Made by a program: the position numbers and the translations under genes
In this document: one piece after another, positions 16,170 through 25,069 of the stretch
Numbering within the stretch: position 1 is the first letter of the stretch
How the letters are laid out: each line of letters begins with the position of its first letter
The notes under the pieces: model-generated
Told to the model about the DNA's origin: nothing
What the model saw: only the letters and a program-made list of their open reading frames with translations
The model's database searches: none
Source of the DNA: Candidatus Heimdallarchaeota archaeon
GTDB taxonomy: Archaea; Asgardarchaeota; Heimdallarchaeia; JABLTI01
Length of the DNA stretch: 40,949 nt
Direction: 5' to 3'
NCBI GenBank assembly: GCA_019056785.1
Contig: DXJV01000076.1
Coordinates: 1-40,949 of the forward strand

Positions 16170-16811
16170 TCAACTGCTTGCTTTTTCTTCAAAAAGCTTT
16201 GCTGCAACTGCTGTTCTAATGTGGCGGTATTCTTGTTCAAGCCGGGCATCGAAAGTATTGTTAATCGTAACAGAACTATCTGCCGTTTGAAGAACAACCC
16301 CTCCAAGGGCAGTGATGCGGTCCTTTGCTAGTTTTAAAGTACATTTTGTACCACATTTTTTCGTGATTTCTTTCGCAATTGCGGTTAAATCCTTCAATTT
16401 GGCGGCATCTTCTTTTCTTGCCTTGATCAGCAAGTCGCCCCCACCCAAAGCCACTCCAGATTCAATAATGAGCTCCCGCAAAACCTTTTCATAAGCAGCC
16501 TGTTTCGGGAATTTTGACAATTCAGTTTTTGCCAGCTCAAACACTTTTAAAATTTCATCTTCTTTTTTTTGCAAGATTTCTTGTCTAGCTTGAAGGTTTA
16601 TGGATGCAATTTGTTGTTTTTCCAGTTCATTTATTTGTTTAAGTTGTCTGTCTAAAATTGTTTGCTTCTCTTTTTCTGCTTTTTCGGTTCCTCTTTGCAT
16701 GATCTCTTTTACTTTTTGTTCAGCTTCTTTGAGGATAGTTTTTGCCTCGGCTTTTGCATCTGCTAAAATGTCCTCAATCATTTGATTTATTCGAGTCTCT
16801 TCACCAGACAA
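16170..16811 (-). CDS. atpE: A-type ATP synthase subunit E (peripheral stalk)
   Basis: 213 residues. The first ~90 residues are a right-handed-coiled-coil-type helix rich in A, E, K and Q. The C-terminal half is globular with GGGDLLIKARKED and ITALGGVVLQTADSSVTINNTFDARLEQ, which is the conserved end of V/A-type subunit E. With subunit H it forms the peripheral stalk of the membrane A1Ao ATPase. The start is probably TTG at 16811, ten bases after aggag; an ATG at 16781 would trim the helix. It stands alone here; other atp genes usually beside it are absent. Confidence 0.85.
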   Translation of the reverse strand: MSGEETRINQMIEDILADAKAEAKTILKEAEQKVKEIMQRGTEKAEKEKQTILDRQLKQINELEKQQIASINLQARQEILQKKEDEILKVFELAKTELSKFPKQAAYEKVLRELIIESGVALGGGDLLIKARKEDAAKLKDLTAIAKEITKKCGTKCTLKLAKDRITALGGVVLQTADSSVTINNTFDARLEQEYRHIRTAVAAKLFEEKASS

Positions 16812-17006
16812 AGTTGTTTTTCTCCTAATGTTTAAACGAGTGATTCAAAATTTGAAATCCCTATTAAAAATTTTTTCACAAAAACTTCAAAAGAACCCTC
16901 TTTTTCTTTCTTTTCAAATTAACACAGCATTTATAATATTTAAAAAATAATAAACTGATTTGTTTAGAACACTTCACAAATATTTTTCAGTAATTAATCG
17001 GAGAAC

Positions 17007-18206
17007 TTGAAATTGAAACAAACGGAAAGAGTTCAAACATTGGAGTATGCCATTCGAGATGTGAGTGCGGAAGCCCGAAAACTAGTCGCACAAGGAAAGG
17101 AATTGATCTGGCTAAATATTGGGGACCCGAATAAATTCGACTTTGCAACACCACCAAATATTGTGGAAGCTTTTATCAAAGCAGCTTCTACAAACAAGAG
17201 TTTTTACTCAGAGTCTCAAGGAATAGTCCCGCTGCGAGAAGCCATTGTTGAAAAGGAAAAGAAAATTAATGGCGCGAAAAATCTCACAATTGATGACGTG
17301 CATGTCACTGCAGGGATATCAGAAGGAATCATGTTTCTCTTCGGGTCTATGCTCTCGCCAGGAGATGAAGTTCTTATTCCTGGACCATCTTATCCTTCCT
17401 ATTCTGCCTTCCCCAAATTTTATGATGCAAAGGCAATAACTTATCGAACCATCAGCGACGACAATTGGCAGCCAGATGAAGATGACATCCGGAAAAAAGT
17501 CACACCAAAAACAAAAGCAATTCTCATAATAAATCCCAATAACCCCACCGGAGCGGTTTATCGTGAAAAGGAGTTGAAAAACATTGTCGATATCGCCGGC
17601 GAATTTGATTTGCCTATTATTGCTGATGAGATCTACGACCGGCTAACCCTCGACCAAAAATTCATTGGAATGCCTTCTATTGCTAAAGACGTCCCGCTAT
17701 TTATGATGAACGGCTTTTCAAAGGTTTACTTGATGCCTGGGTGGCGAGTTGGTTATTGTTACATCCAGGACCCCGAGGACAAAATTCGAGACATTTTTAA
17801 TGGGATAATCAAACTCGGAAGATTACGTCTCTGTGTCAACACGCCAGCACAATACGGTTGTGTTGAAGCTCTCACAGGCCCACAAGACCATATAAAGGAA
17901 ACCGTCGCAAAACTGCGAAAACGGCGCGACCTCATTTATAAACGTTTGAATGAAATAGATAGGATTTCAACAGAAAAACCTGAGGCAGCCTTCTACATTT
18001 TTCCAAAGATTGAAAACTTGGGAAAATATTCTTCTGACAAAGAGTTCGTTTTAGCACTTCTCCGCGAAGAAGGTGTTGTCTCTGTTTTTGGAAGCGGTTT
18101 TGATAAGGTCTATGGGAAGGGCCATCTTCGTTTAGTTTTCCTATCGCCAGAAAAAATTATCGAAGATGCTATGGACCGCCTCGAACGGTTCATGAAGCGT
18201 ATTTAG
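17007..18206 (+). CDS. Class I/II PLP-dependent aminotransferase
   Basis: 399 residues. Fold-type I motifs: IINPNNPTG, the ADEIYD segment that binds the PLP pyridine ring, and the Schiff-base lysine K239 in NGFSKVYLMPGWRVGY. RLVF near the C-terminus holds the conserved carboxylate-binding Arg. The sequence most resembles archaeal aspartate/alanine-type aminotransferases; the substrate cannot be decided. The start is TTG at 17007 or 17013, with ggag at 17000-17003. It is divergent from the ATPase subunit E gene and has a TATA-like tttataat near 16932. Confidence 0.9.
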   Translation: MKLKQTERVQTLEYAIRDVSAEARKLVAQGKELIWLNIGDPNKFDFATPPNIVEAFIKAASTNKSFYSESQGIVPLREAIVEKEKKINGAKNLTIDDVHVTAGISEGIMFLFGSMLSPGDEVLIPGPSYPSYSAFPKFYDAKAITYRTISDDNWQPDEDDIRKKVTPKTKAILIINPNNPTGAVYREKELKNIVDIAGEFDLPIIADEIYDRLTLDQKFIGMPSIAKDVPLFMMNGFSKVYLMPGWRVGYCYIQDPEDKIRDIFNGIIKLGRLRLCVNTPAQYGCVEALTGPQDHIKETVAKLRKRRDLIYKRLNEIDRISTEKPEAAFYIFPKIENLGKYSSDKEFVLALLREEGVVSVFGSGFDKVYGKGHLRLVFLSPEKIIEDAMDRLERFMKRI

Positions 18207-18255
18207 ACGTACTTTATAATCGGCGTATTTTTTTTCGCCAATTTATCTTTTCTTT

Positions 18256-19530
18256 TTATTTCAGCCAATTAAAGATTGTCTGTAATTCCTCCTGTTGTTC
18301 GAGGAGATCATTATAGTCTGTGTTTAAGCGTGTTGCCACTTTCAACAAAATATCTCGAGTAAGGTTGGAACCAATTAACCGTTCAATAGCTGATTGTAAG
18401 ACTTTGAATAATTCCTCCAGGTTGTTTGCAATCTGGGTCAAATCACCTATTTGGCTAATGTATTTCTTGAGGTTATTTCGATCGAGGAAAAACTCGAATT
18501 GTTCACTAATAAGCCTTGCAAGTGTTTCATCCTTAATAACTAATAATGCATAGGTGTCTCTTTTTAAGCGCTCAAGCTCTCGGCGGTTTAACCAATTATC
18601 CACTTCATCATAAATTAATTGAAAGAGGTCATCAATGAATTCAAGAGAGCGAGTGAATTGGAAATCCTTTTTTTCCAAGACGAGTTTCCATTGAGGGAGG
18701 ATTTCAAGATATTTTTCAGAAACAAGTTTCTCAATGATCGTAATGCATTCAGCTTCTGTTATAGAACAATTTTCCTTTATCTCACAAAATACTTTTTGGT
18801 TGCCAATCAATGCGAGAATTTCCAGAGCGGGTTCACCGCCGATGGAGATAACTTCTTTGCGTTGCTCACTCTCGTTATCTAAAGCCTTTAGCCCTTTTCT
18901 TGTTAATTCGAGCACGGTCTTGTCGTTGATTTTGAAAAAGGTTCTAACTAAACCCACTTCTTCGAAATAGCCAATAATACTTTGTACGACATCAACACTA
19001 AGATCTAATTCTTCACTAATGGTATTAATATCGTTTTGCCCGTTAATTCGCGTGATAATAGCCCATTTTATATCGTCTAATTTTTTGGGCGCACGATCTG
19101 TATTAATTAGTTTAGGAATGTGATAGGGACTGATGGCTTTTGAAGTGATTAGTTGCTTAACTTTCTCTTCAAAAGCAGCAAAATCGCCGGCAAAGCCATT
19201 AAAATTCAGGATGTCTTTCTTATAATTCCGTTCAAATTCTCTGACAAGAATTTTCAATTTTTCTTTGAAGGAATAATCTTTACTGCTTAAAATTAACAAC
19301 CCCACAATTAATTCTCCCGGCTCGACTTGTAAAATAAAGTCCCCGCGGTCAATGTATTTCACCATTTCCTTTCCTTCAGACGGTTTCAATTCTTCTGCAA
19401 AAGTTATGACCGCTGTGATAAACCCTGAAATGAGCGTTGGATCCAGTTTAATGTCTTCTCTAAATCGGTGAGAAAATAACTGTACACCAGATTGCTTGTG
19501 AATAATTTGAAGTTCGTATGGGACAGTCAT
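18256..19530 (-). CDS. Longin-like domain protein with winged helix
   Basis: 424 residues. The N-terminal ~125 residues have the pattern LQIIHKQSGVQLFSHRF...LISGFITAVITFAEEL...GELIVGLLILSS, which matches the longin/roadblock-like sensor domains recurrent in Asgard proteins. About 150-230 looks like a winged helix (NTISEELDLSVDVVQSIIGYFEEVGLV). A second HTH-like segment follows, then a long helical C-terminal region. Such proteins are thought to act with small GTPases. The gene lies 40 bases downstream of the Roadblock gene on the same strand, so the pair probably forms one operon. A regulatory partner of GTPases is inferred. Confidence 0.65.
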   Translation of the reverse strand: MTVPYELQIIHKQSGVQLFSHRFREDIKLDPTLISGFITAVITFAEELKPSEGKEMVKYIDRGDFILQVEPGELIVGLLILSSKDYSFKEKLKILVREFERNYKKDILNFNGFAGDFAAFEEKVKQLITSKAISPYHIPKLINTDRAPKKLDDIKWAIITRINGQNDINTISEELDLSVDVVQSIIGYFEEVGLVRTFFKINDKTVLELTRKGLKALDNESEQRKEVISIGGEPALEILALIGNQKVFCEIKENCSITEAECITIIEKLVSEKYLEILPQWKLVLEKKDFQFTRSLEFIDDLFQLIYDEVDNWLNRRELERLKRDTYALLVIKDETLARLISEQFEFFLDRNNLKKYISQIGDLTQIANNLEELFKVLQSAIERLIGSNLTRDILLKVATRLNTDYNDLLEQQEELQTIFNWLK

Positions 19531-19570
19531 TCTTTACCCTTCTTCTTTAAATAGTTTGTATTATTTGTGC

Positions 19571-19978
19571 TCATACATTTATCGGACCAATGTCTTCGCA
19601 ATTTCCGCAAACAATATCTTCTATCTTATCAGCATATTTTCGTAGCACTCGAATTGTCAAGCCCATAGAATTCAGCTCGAGAGAAGAGCCAATTAATATA
19701 TAGTCACCGGCGTTTGACAAGATCGTAAATCCTTTTTCTCCTCGGACAATGACCTCTAAGAGTTCACCGTGTTCATTGATAGAAACTGCCTGTTCCCCTG
19801 TCGAAAGAATAGCTGCAGAGATAGCGGATAATAAATCTGCATCTGCTCCTTTCTTCGCGAAAAATGATATCTTCATGCCTTCACGATTTACAACCGCGAG
19901 TGCCTCGAGGTCTGTAAACTCGCCAATTTCACGAAGAATCTGGTAAATCTGTTCTTGAACTTTTGGGTCGGTCGCCAT
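19571..19978 (-). CDS. Roadblock/LC7 domain protein
   Basis: 135 residues from the ATG at 19978, with aggatag upstream. The single domain shows the Roadblock pattern: helix, LEALAVVNREGMKISFFAKKG, helix DADLLSAISAAILSTGEQAV, then strands LLEVIVRGEKGFTILSNAGDYILIGSS and a C-terminal helix. A CGNC pair lies near the end. Roadblock proteins (MglB, dynein LC7, Ragulator subunits) bind and regulate small GTPases. The neighbouring longin-like gene supports this, and the GTPase partner may be any of the three in the window. Confidence 0.88.
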   Translation of the reverse strand: MATDPKVQEQIYQILREIGEFTDLEALAVVNREGMKISFFAKKGADADLLSAISAAILSTGEQAVSINEHGELLEVIVRGEKGFTILSNAGDYILIGSSLELNSMGLTIRVLRKYADKIEDIVCGNCEDIGPINV

Positions 19979-20088
19979 GTACAATCTATCCTACTTAACA
20001 ATGAATAGCTAAGCTATCTTTAGATTTTGAAATTTAAATATATACCTTTATGGATAAAAAGCTGCCCACAAAATGATAAACATCACTT

Positions 20089-21528
20089 CTAATAAGCTGC
20101 GGCCACATAGACAACTTCTTTTGCTTCTTTTCCACAAACGATACATTTTCCAGCTGGCTTTTCTTTTATGTCTTCCCGTGTTCCTCGAATGTCCGCACCT
20201 GTTTCTTCTTTTATTTTCTCTGCGCATTCAATGTCGCCACACCAATTGACTCTACTGAATCCTCGTTTGGTATTTTGAATTTCTATAAGCTCTTCGTAAG
20301 TTTTTGGATGGGAAATGCTGTCCTCGAGTAGTTTGTCTGCGCGTTTTTGCAGATAGTCATTTATCTCTTTGAGAATTCGTTTGACTTCTTTTGTCACATC
20401 TTGGATCGCAATTGTTTCCTTATTAGTAGGTACAGGCTTATCTCGTCGTACAAGAACTAGTTGTTGGTTTTCAATATCGCGAGGGCCAATTTCAATGCGA
20501 ATAGGCACACCTCGAACTTCCCATTCATTAAACTTCCAACCCGGGGTGTATCCTTCGCGATCATCTAACTCGACTTTAAAACCTGCTTTCAATAACTTCT
20601 TTTTGAGTTTCTCACTTTCTTTGATGACCAACTCTTTTTGTCCTTTCTTATAAATAGGCACAATGACTACTTGAATGGGTGCAATGTAGGGGGGGATGAT
20701 CAATCCTTTCTCATCACCATGTAAACCAATAATCGCGGCAATAAGGCGTGTAGAAAGCCCATAGCAAGTTTGATAAACGAATTTGTTTTGTTTGTCTTTG
20801 TCTTGAAAAACAATCTCAAACGCTTTGCTGAATCCCTGCCCAAGATTATGGGTGGTACCTATTTGGAGTGTTCTTCCATCTGGGAGAGGACAGTCATACG
20901 CAATAGAGTAAATGGCACCGGCAAAGGTGTCATGTTTTGGTCTCCGGAGAATCAAGTAAGACATACAACAAAGCTTGTAAACAGCCTCATAGATTTTCAT
21001 TGATTCTCGTACCTGTCGCTCAGCATCTTCTGCTGTGGCATGACAGGTATGCCCTTCTGACCATAAAAATTCGCGGTCCCGTAAAAGGGGTTTTGTTTCT
21101 TTCGTGTCGAAACGAATGATATTACAGAATTGATTGATTTTGAACGGTAAATCCCCATGGCTTCGAATCCAGAGTCGGAACATATCATACATAATTGTTT
21201 CAGAAGTAGGGCGCAAAGCTAATTTCCGCTCGAGTTCTTTATCGCCCGCCCGGGTTACCCAGGCCACTTCAGGAACAAAGCCGTCAAAATGTTCTGCTTC
21301 TTTTTCAAGGTAATCTTCAGGAATGAATAGAGGAAAATAGGCGTTTTTATGCCCTGTTTTTTTCAACTCTGCATCAAGTTTTTTCGTAATTGATTCCCAA
21401 ATAGAATAACCATAAGGCATGATAACATTTGAACCTTTAACAGGGCTTCGATTGTCTACAATGTTTGCATAAGAAATGATTTCTGAATACCATTTAAGGA
21501 AGTTCTTTTTTTTGTCTGGAAGTTTCAT
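20089..21528 (-). CDS. proS: Prolyl-tRNA synthetase, archaeal/eukaryotic type
   Basis: 479 residues, the usual size of the archaeal form. Class II motifs: motif 1 around SPVKGSNVIMPYGYSIWE, motif 2 LRPTSETIMYDMF...IRFDTKETKPLLRDREFLWSEGHTCH, motif 3 GLSTRLIAAIIGLHGDEKGL. The C-terminal domain carries CGD...C and CIVCG zinc ligands and the conserved terminal tyrosine (AAAY), all diagnostic of the eukaryote-like group that lacks the bacterial editing insertion. It charges tRNA-Pro in the cytoplasm. It lies in a minus-strand run with TrmI. Confidence 0.97.
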   Translation of the reverse strand: MKLPDKKKNFLKWYSEIISYANIVDNRSPVKGSNVIMPYGYSIWESITKKLDAELKKTGHKNAYFPLFIPEDYLEKEAEHFDGFVPEVAWVTRAGDKELERKLALRPTSETIMYDMFRLWIRSHGDLPFKINQFCNIIRFDTKETKPLLRDREFLWSEGHTCHATAEDAERQVRESMKIYEAVYKLCCMSYLILRRPKHDTFAGAIYSIAYDCPLPDGRTLQIGTTHNLGQGFSKAFEIVFQDKDKQNKFVYQTCYGLSTRLIAAIIGLHGDEKGLIIPPYIAPIQVVIVPIYKKGQKELVIKESEKLKKKLLKAGFKVELDDREGYTPGWKFNEWEVRGVPIRIEIGPRDIENQQLVLVRRDKPVPTNKETIAIQDVTKEVKRILKEINDYLQKRADKLLEDSISHPKTYEELIEIQNTKRGFSRVNWCGDIECAEKIKEETGADIRGTREDIKEKPAGKCIVCGKEAKEVVYVAAAY

Positions 21529-21617
21529 AAGCGAATAGTTTTCATCTTGAAATTAAATCTTTTCTTTTCTTTCATTCAAAAAAGGCTCAATTTATGCGAT
21601 TAAAAATGCTGCATTGT

Positions 21618-22406
21618 TTACTTTTGTTCTTCTTTTGACCGATGTAAACCTTTTCTCGCAACAACGAGAAATGCCGTAAAGTTTACAATTCTTGTCACCG
21701 GTCGAATTGCGCCGATCTTTGTGGTAAGGTCTCTCCGAATAACTTCAAAAGCCTCAATTTGCAGGAAATTTTCTTCAACCATCTTCACAATTGTTTTTTC
21801 TACCTGGATAAAAGTTGGGACAAACACGACCAAAACGCCCCCACCCATGAGCGACTTTCGGGCCGCACTAATAACATCCCAAGGATTTGGCAAATCTAAT
21901 ATCACAGCATCAACATCGAATTCATCGAAGCCTTCAGACACATCTCGTAATTTCAATTCAACAACATCTGCAAGGCCTAATTTATCGAGATTTTTTTTGG
22001 CGGTCCATTGGTGTTTCTCATTGATCTCATAAGAAAAGACCTTCCCATCGGGTTTGACATATCTCGCTAAGGCAGCAGTTAGACTACCACTTCCTGTACC
22101 GGCCTCAATAACTCGAGTGCCACTACAAACACCGGCTACAAAAATAATCTGAGCAATATCAGTCTGATAGATTATCTGTGTTGAATGAGCAATAGCTCCA
22201 GAATAATCACAAGGTAAAGGTTTCCATAAATAGAAAATGGCTCCTTTGTTATTCTCAATTCGTTCGCCAAATTCGCGACCAATTAAATCGTTGAATTTAA
22301 TCGAGCCTTTGTGGGTGTGAAATTCTTTGTCAACCTCTACTTTTACCATCCATTTTTTTGTGGTAGAACTCGAAATGAGAACAAAATCGCCTTTCTTAAT
22401 TTTCAT
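21618..22406 (-). CDS. trmI: tRNA (adenine-N1)-methyltransferase TrmI
   Basis: 262 residues from the ATG at 22406; aggag lies 10 bases upstream and an earlier TTG is too close to it. The N-terminal beta domain is followed by a Rossmann methyltransferase: motif I VIEAGTGSGSLT, acidic loop YEINE, and LDLPNPWDVI. These match the TrmI/Trm61 family, which makes m1A in the T-loop (positions 57/58 in archaea) as a homotetramer. Located 61 bases downstream of the GTPase-thioredoxin gene; an RNA-processing neighbourhood with Rnp4 and ProRS. Confidence 0.93.
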   Translation of the reverse strand: MKIKKGDFVLISSSTTKKWMVKVEVDKEFHTHKGSIKFNDLIGREFGERIENNKGAIFYLWKPLPCDYSGAIAHSTQIIYQTDIAQIIFVAGVCSGTRVIEAGTGSGSLTAALARYVKPDGKVFSYEINEKHQWTAKKNLDKLGLADVVELKLRDVSEGFDEFDVDAVILDLPNPWDVISAARKSLMGGGVLVVFVPTFIQVEKTIVKMVEENFLQIEAFEVIRRDLTTKIGAIRPVTRIVNFTAFLVVARKGLHRSKEEQK

Positions 22407-22467
22407 ACACGCCAAACTCCTAATGTTGATAGCTCAAGAAGAGCTTTAATAATCCTTCCCCAAAAAC

Positions 22468-23322
22468 TTATTTTTTCTGTTCGAAGAGTCGAGAATATTC
22501 GTCAGTAATAATTGCTTTTAGAAACGTGCCATCAGAATAGCCAACGACCATTTTTGCGCCTACAATTGTTGTTGGTAATGATTGAACACCAAACTCTTTG
22601 GCCTGTTTACTATTCGCATCAACATCTATCACTTTAACCTCCAATGGGACCTCTGCAGAGAAACTTTGGATTTTATCAAGAAGAGGTGGGCACCATTCAC
22701 AATCTTTACTTGAGAAAAAGATAATTGGTAAACGCTCATCTACAAAGGCACCTTTAAAATCAACCCACTGCTTAACTGGAGAGCCAAATTTTCCATTCCA
22801 TTCTAATAACATTTTTGCGAGCATTGAGAAAATATCCGAAACATTTGCGCCGGTTTTGGCACTTGCAAACACAATACCATTGAATTCTGAGCGGATGTCT
22901 AAGGAGGCCATTTTTTCCGAGATGGCATTCATATCATGTTTAAGATCAATCTTGTTAAAGAGAACAATCTTTGGGATTTTTCGGTTAATGACTTGCTCGA
23001 GACTATCATTCCAAACTTTAAGACTATCAATTGTTTCTGTCCGTGTTACATCGGTGACAAAAATTGCGGCGTCAGATTCAATAAGATAGCGAAAGGCGAA
23101 TTTTTTAAATGTCTCCTGGCCACCGATATCCCAAATCGTTAACCCCACATTTTTATTTGCAATCTGAATATAGCGCGTATAAATATTAAAGCCGAGTGTA
23201 GCAGCATATCGTTCTTCGAAGCGGTTATGAACGAAACGTTGAATGATGCTGGTTTTCCCTACATTGGGATTTCCTAGCACTACAATTTTTTGGCAGTCAA
23301 CAGAACCTAGCACTACACTCAC
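22468..23322 (-). CDS. Rab-like small GTPase fused to a thioredoxin-like domain
   Basis: 284 residues, probable GTG start at 23322 with aaaggt upstream. The GTPase domain (1 to about 175) is complete: GNPNVGKTS (17-25), switch I Thr42, WDIGGQE (64-70), NKID (123-126), SAK (154-156). About 196-284 has a thioredoxin-fold signature: a strand IIFFSS, C208-E-W-C211 at the helix start, VKVIDVDAN and the cis-proline SLPT (Pro250), then GYSDG. Thioredoxin-like oxidoreductases use such CxxC motifs, so redox control of the GTPase, or targeting of a redox domain by it, is possible. No interrupting stop or frame change separates the parts. It sits between Rnp4 and TrmI genes. Confidence 0.85.
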   Translation of the reverse strand: MSVVLGSVDCQKIVVLGNPNVGKTSIIQRFVHNRFEERYAATLGFNIYTRYIQIANKNVGLTIWDIGGQETFKKFAFRYLIESDAAIFVTDVTRTETIDSLKVWNDSLEQVINRKIPKIVLFNKIDLKHDMNAISEKMASLDIRSEFNGIVFASAKTGANVSDIFSMLAKMLLEWNGKFGSPVKQWVDFKGAFVDERLPIIFFSSKDCEWCPPLLDKIQSFSAEVPLEVKVIDVDANSKQAKEFGVQSLPTTIVGAKMVVGYSDGTFLKAIITDEYSRLFEQKK

Positions 23323-23412
23323 CAGAAACCTTTATCTGTTTTTTCAAAATAGTTTAATATTATGATTATCTGGGTATAATACTCTAATATACTTTTGTTT
23401 TGCGGAAAAGGT

Positions 23413-23775
23413 TTAGGTCTTTTTTTCAGATGGGGGTTTGATAACTTTGGCGCGTTTCCCGCGTTCGTTACAAAGAAGGCAGGTATAAAGAAGACGTGAA
23501 TGAGTACTGCTCTTCTTAAGTCGAACTCTTGCAGTAATGCCCGGATAAAGAAAGCTCTTACAATTTCTACAAAATCTTACGCGCCATTTAGGGGGGATTT
23601 TTACTCTTGCTTTCATTGCGATTTTTCGTGCAAGTTGCCCATATCGAAGAGCTAACTCTTGGTCTGTTTTATAGATGGCATCGGCTCGTGTCAGGAGGAT
23701 GGTAATGCGTTCCAAAGCGATTTTTTTTATTTTATTTTGTTCTCTTCTTCTTTTCAAGCTCATTCGATCAGACAC
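23413..23775 (-). CDS. rnp4: RNase P protein component 4 (Rpp21/Rpr2 family)
   Basis: 120 residues. The N-terminal helices (KIALERITILLTRADAIY and ELALRYGQLARKIAMKARVKIP) are typical of Rnp4/Rpp21. A zinc ribbon follows: CRNCKSFLYPG and CLLCNERG, with the family's basic RVRLKK between. Rnp4 pairs with Rnp1-type subunits on the specificity domain of RNase P RNA in tRNA 5'-end maturation. The start is GTG at 23775 or ATG at 23763. It is divergent from the S19e operon. Confidence 0.95.
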   Translation of the reverse strand: MSDRMSLKRRREQNKIKKIALERITILLTRADAIYKTDQELALRYGQLARKIAMKARVKIPPKWRVRFCRNCKSFLYPGITARVRLKKSSTHSRLLYTCLLCNERGKRAKVIKPPSEKKT

Positions 23776-23946
23776 TCTACGCGCTTCTATTTTCCATTAG
23801 CAACAATTCCACTTGCAGGCGTATTAAAATTTTCCCCAAAAGGGCTTTTTTTCTGCATAGAACATTTTATTAATATTAAAGAGCGAAGAAAACGAAAGAT
23901 TAAAAATCTAAAAGATGCAGAACGCAAATTATTCTAAGAGGCAATC

Positions 23947-23979
23947 TATATAAAACCATTTTAAATGCTTCTTTATATA
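23947..23979 (+). promoter_or_regulatory. TATA elements of the S19e operon
   Basis: Two TATA-like boxes, TATATAAAA (23947-23955) and TTTATATA (23972-23979), lie 46-78 bases before the S19e ATG. Either could be used; the second would give a leader of about 20 bases. Confidence 0.5.
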
Positions 23980-24024
23980 GTCCTCTTTCAATGGCAAATA
24001 TAACAAAATTAGTAGGGTTAAATC

Positions 24025-24465
24025 ATGCCAACAGTTTACGATGTTCCCCCAGCGGATTTAATCGAAGCTCTTTCAGCTGAACTCCAAAAATCAACAAAGA
24101 TAACTCCACCAGAATGGTCGGCGTATGTGAAAACAGGCTCCTTTAAGCAACATGCCCCGCAGGACCCGAATTGGTGGTATACACGTTGTGCTTCAGTACT
24201 CAGGAAAGTCTATCTGAATGGTCCTATCGGCGTGTCACATTTGCGGAAGGAATATGGCGGTTTGAAACACAGCTACAACCGACCTGAACATTTCAGGAGA
24301 GCAAGTGGTGCAATCATTCGCAAAGTTTTACAGCAACTAGAGGCAGAAGGATTGATTAGTTCCTCTCGGAAGGGGCGAACAATAACTGCAAAAGGTCGCT
24401 CTGTATTAGATAAACTTGCAACCAAAATCATTAAAGAAAAGTATCCTGAGTTGAAAAAATATTAA
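24025..24465 (+). CDS. rps19e: Ribosomal protein eS19
   Basis: 146 residues. It starts MPTVYDVPPADLIEAL and contains WWYTRCASVLRKVYLNGPIG, LRKEYGG and RRASGAIIRKVLQQLE, all signatures of eS19. This small-subunit protein binds the head of the 30S particle and has no bacterial counterpart. It is the first gene of the operon with PDCD5, eL39 and eL31, an arrangement seen in many archaea. Confidence 0.98.
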   Translation: MPTVYDVPPADLIEALSAELQKSTKITPPEWSAYVKTGSFKQHAPQDPNWWYTRCASVLRKVYLNGPIGVSHLRKEYGGLKHSYNRPEHFRRASGAIIRKVLQQLEAEGLISSSRKGRTITAKGRSVLDKLATKIIKEKYPELKKY

Positions 24466-24505
24466 GTATTGAAAAGATAATAATATTAAGTAAGTCGTGA
24501 TAAAA

Positions 24506-24844
24506 ATGTCTGAAGATCCAGAGCTTGAAACATTACGGAAGAAACGAGCTGCTGAATTAGAAGCGCAAGCACAAGCGCAAGCAGAAGCAGCAGCTCAAAA
24601 AGCAGAAATTGATGCACAGAAAGCAATGATCTTACGACAAATCCTTACCCCCCAAGCACGAGATCGGCTTGCAAATATTAAAATTGCAAGGCCAGAATTT
24701 GCTGAGAGTTTAGAAAATCAGCTCATCTCTTTAGCATCTCGAGGAAACTTACGAGGACAAGTGACTGAAGAGCAATTGATTGAAATCCTGAAAAGACTCC
24801 AATCAGGCAAACGAGAAAGCACTATCGAATTTAAGCGGAAATAA
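24506..24844 (+). CDS. PDCD5/TFAR19-family DNA-binding protein
   Basis: 112 residues from the ATG at 24506; a GTG three codons upstream is less likely. The protein begins MSEDPELE, has a Gln/Ala-rich N-terminal helix (AQAQAQAEAAAQ), and then QILTPQARDRLANIKIARPEFAE and the QVTEEQLIEILKRL helix, which together define the PDCD5 three-helix bundle. Archaeal members are small basic proteins that bind DNA in vitro; the eukaryotic homologue interacts with chaperonin and other partners. Second gene of the ribosomal operon, 40 bases after eS19. Confidence 0.95.
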   Translation: MSEDPELETLRKKRAAELEAQAQAQAEAAAQKAEIDAQKAMILRQILTPQARDRLANIKIARPEFAESLENQLISLASRGNLRGQVTEEQLIEILKRLQSGKRESTIEFKRK

Positions 24845-24884
24845 TTTGCCGTAAAAAAATAGCAAAAGGAAGAAGAAACGAAAA

Positions 24885-25040
24885 ATGACGAGAAATAAAC
24901 CTCTTGGGAAAAAACTCCGAATGAGTAAAGCAGCAAAACGAACAAATGGTGTTCCAACTTGGGTCGTGATGAAAACTTCAGGAAAAGTTCGACAACACCC
25001 GAAAAAACGCCACTGGCAAAGAAATAAAATGAAGGTTTAA
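24885..25040 (+). CDS. rpl39e: Ribosomal protein eL39
   Basis: 51 residues, too short for many ORF callers. The protein is basic with [28 protein letters not shown] and the ending [14 protein letters not shown], the hallmark of eL39, which lines the peptide exit tunnel. ATG is preceded by aggaagaag. It lies 40 bases after PDCD5 and 29 bases before eL31. Confidence 0.97.
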   Translation: MTRNKPLGKKLRMSKAAKRTNGVPTWVVMKTSGKVRQHPKKRHWQRNKMKV

Positions 25041-25069
25041 ATAACTCTCAAAAAAACCGAGGTAAGAAA

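Noticed and set aside
18230..18250. GGCG/CGCC stem with T-loop between convergent genes
   Set aside because: Stem is only 4 bp and the T-run is in the loop, so it is too weak to list as a terminator.
23776..23937. Plus-strand ORF tail with a Lys/Arg-rich end before the S19e operon
   Set aside because: It is the end of a frame opposite to rnp4, lacks a start or SD of its own and has a composition expected by chance in AT-rich DNA.
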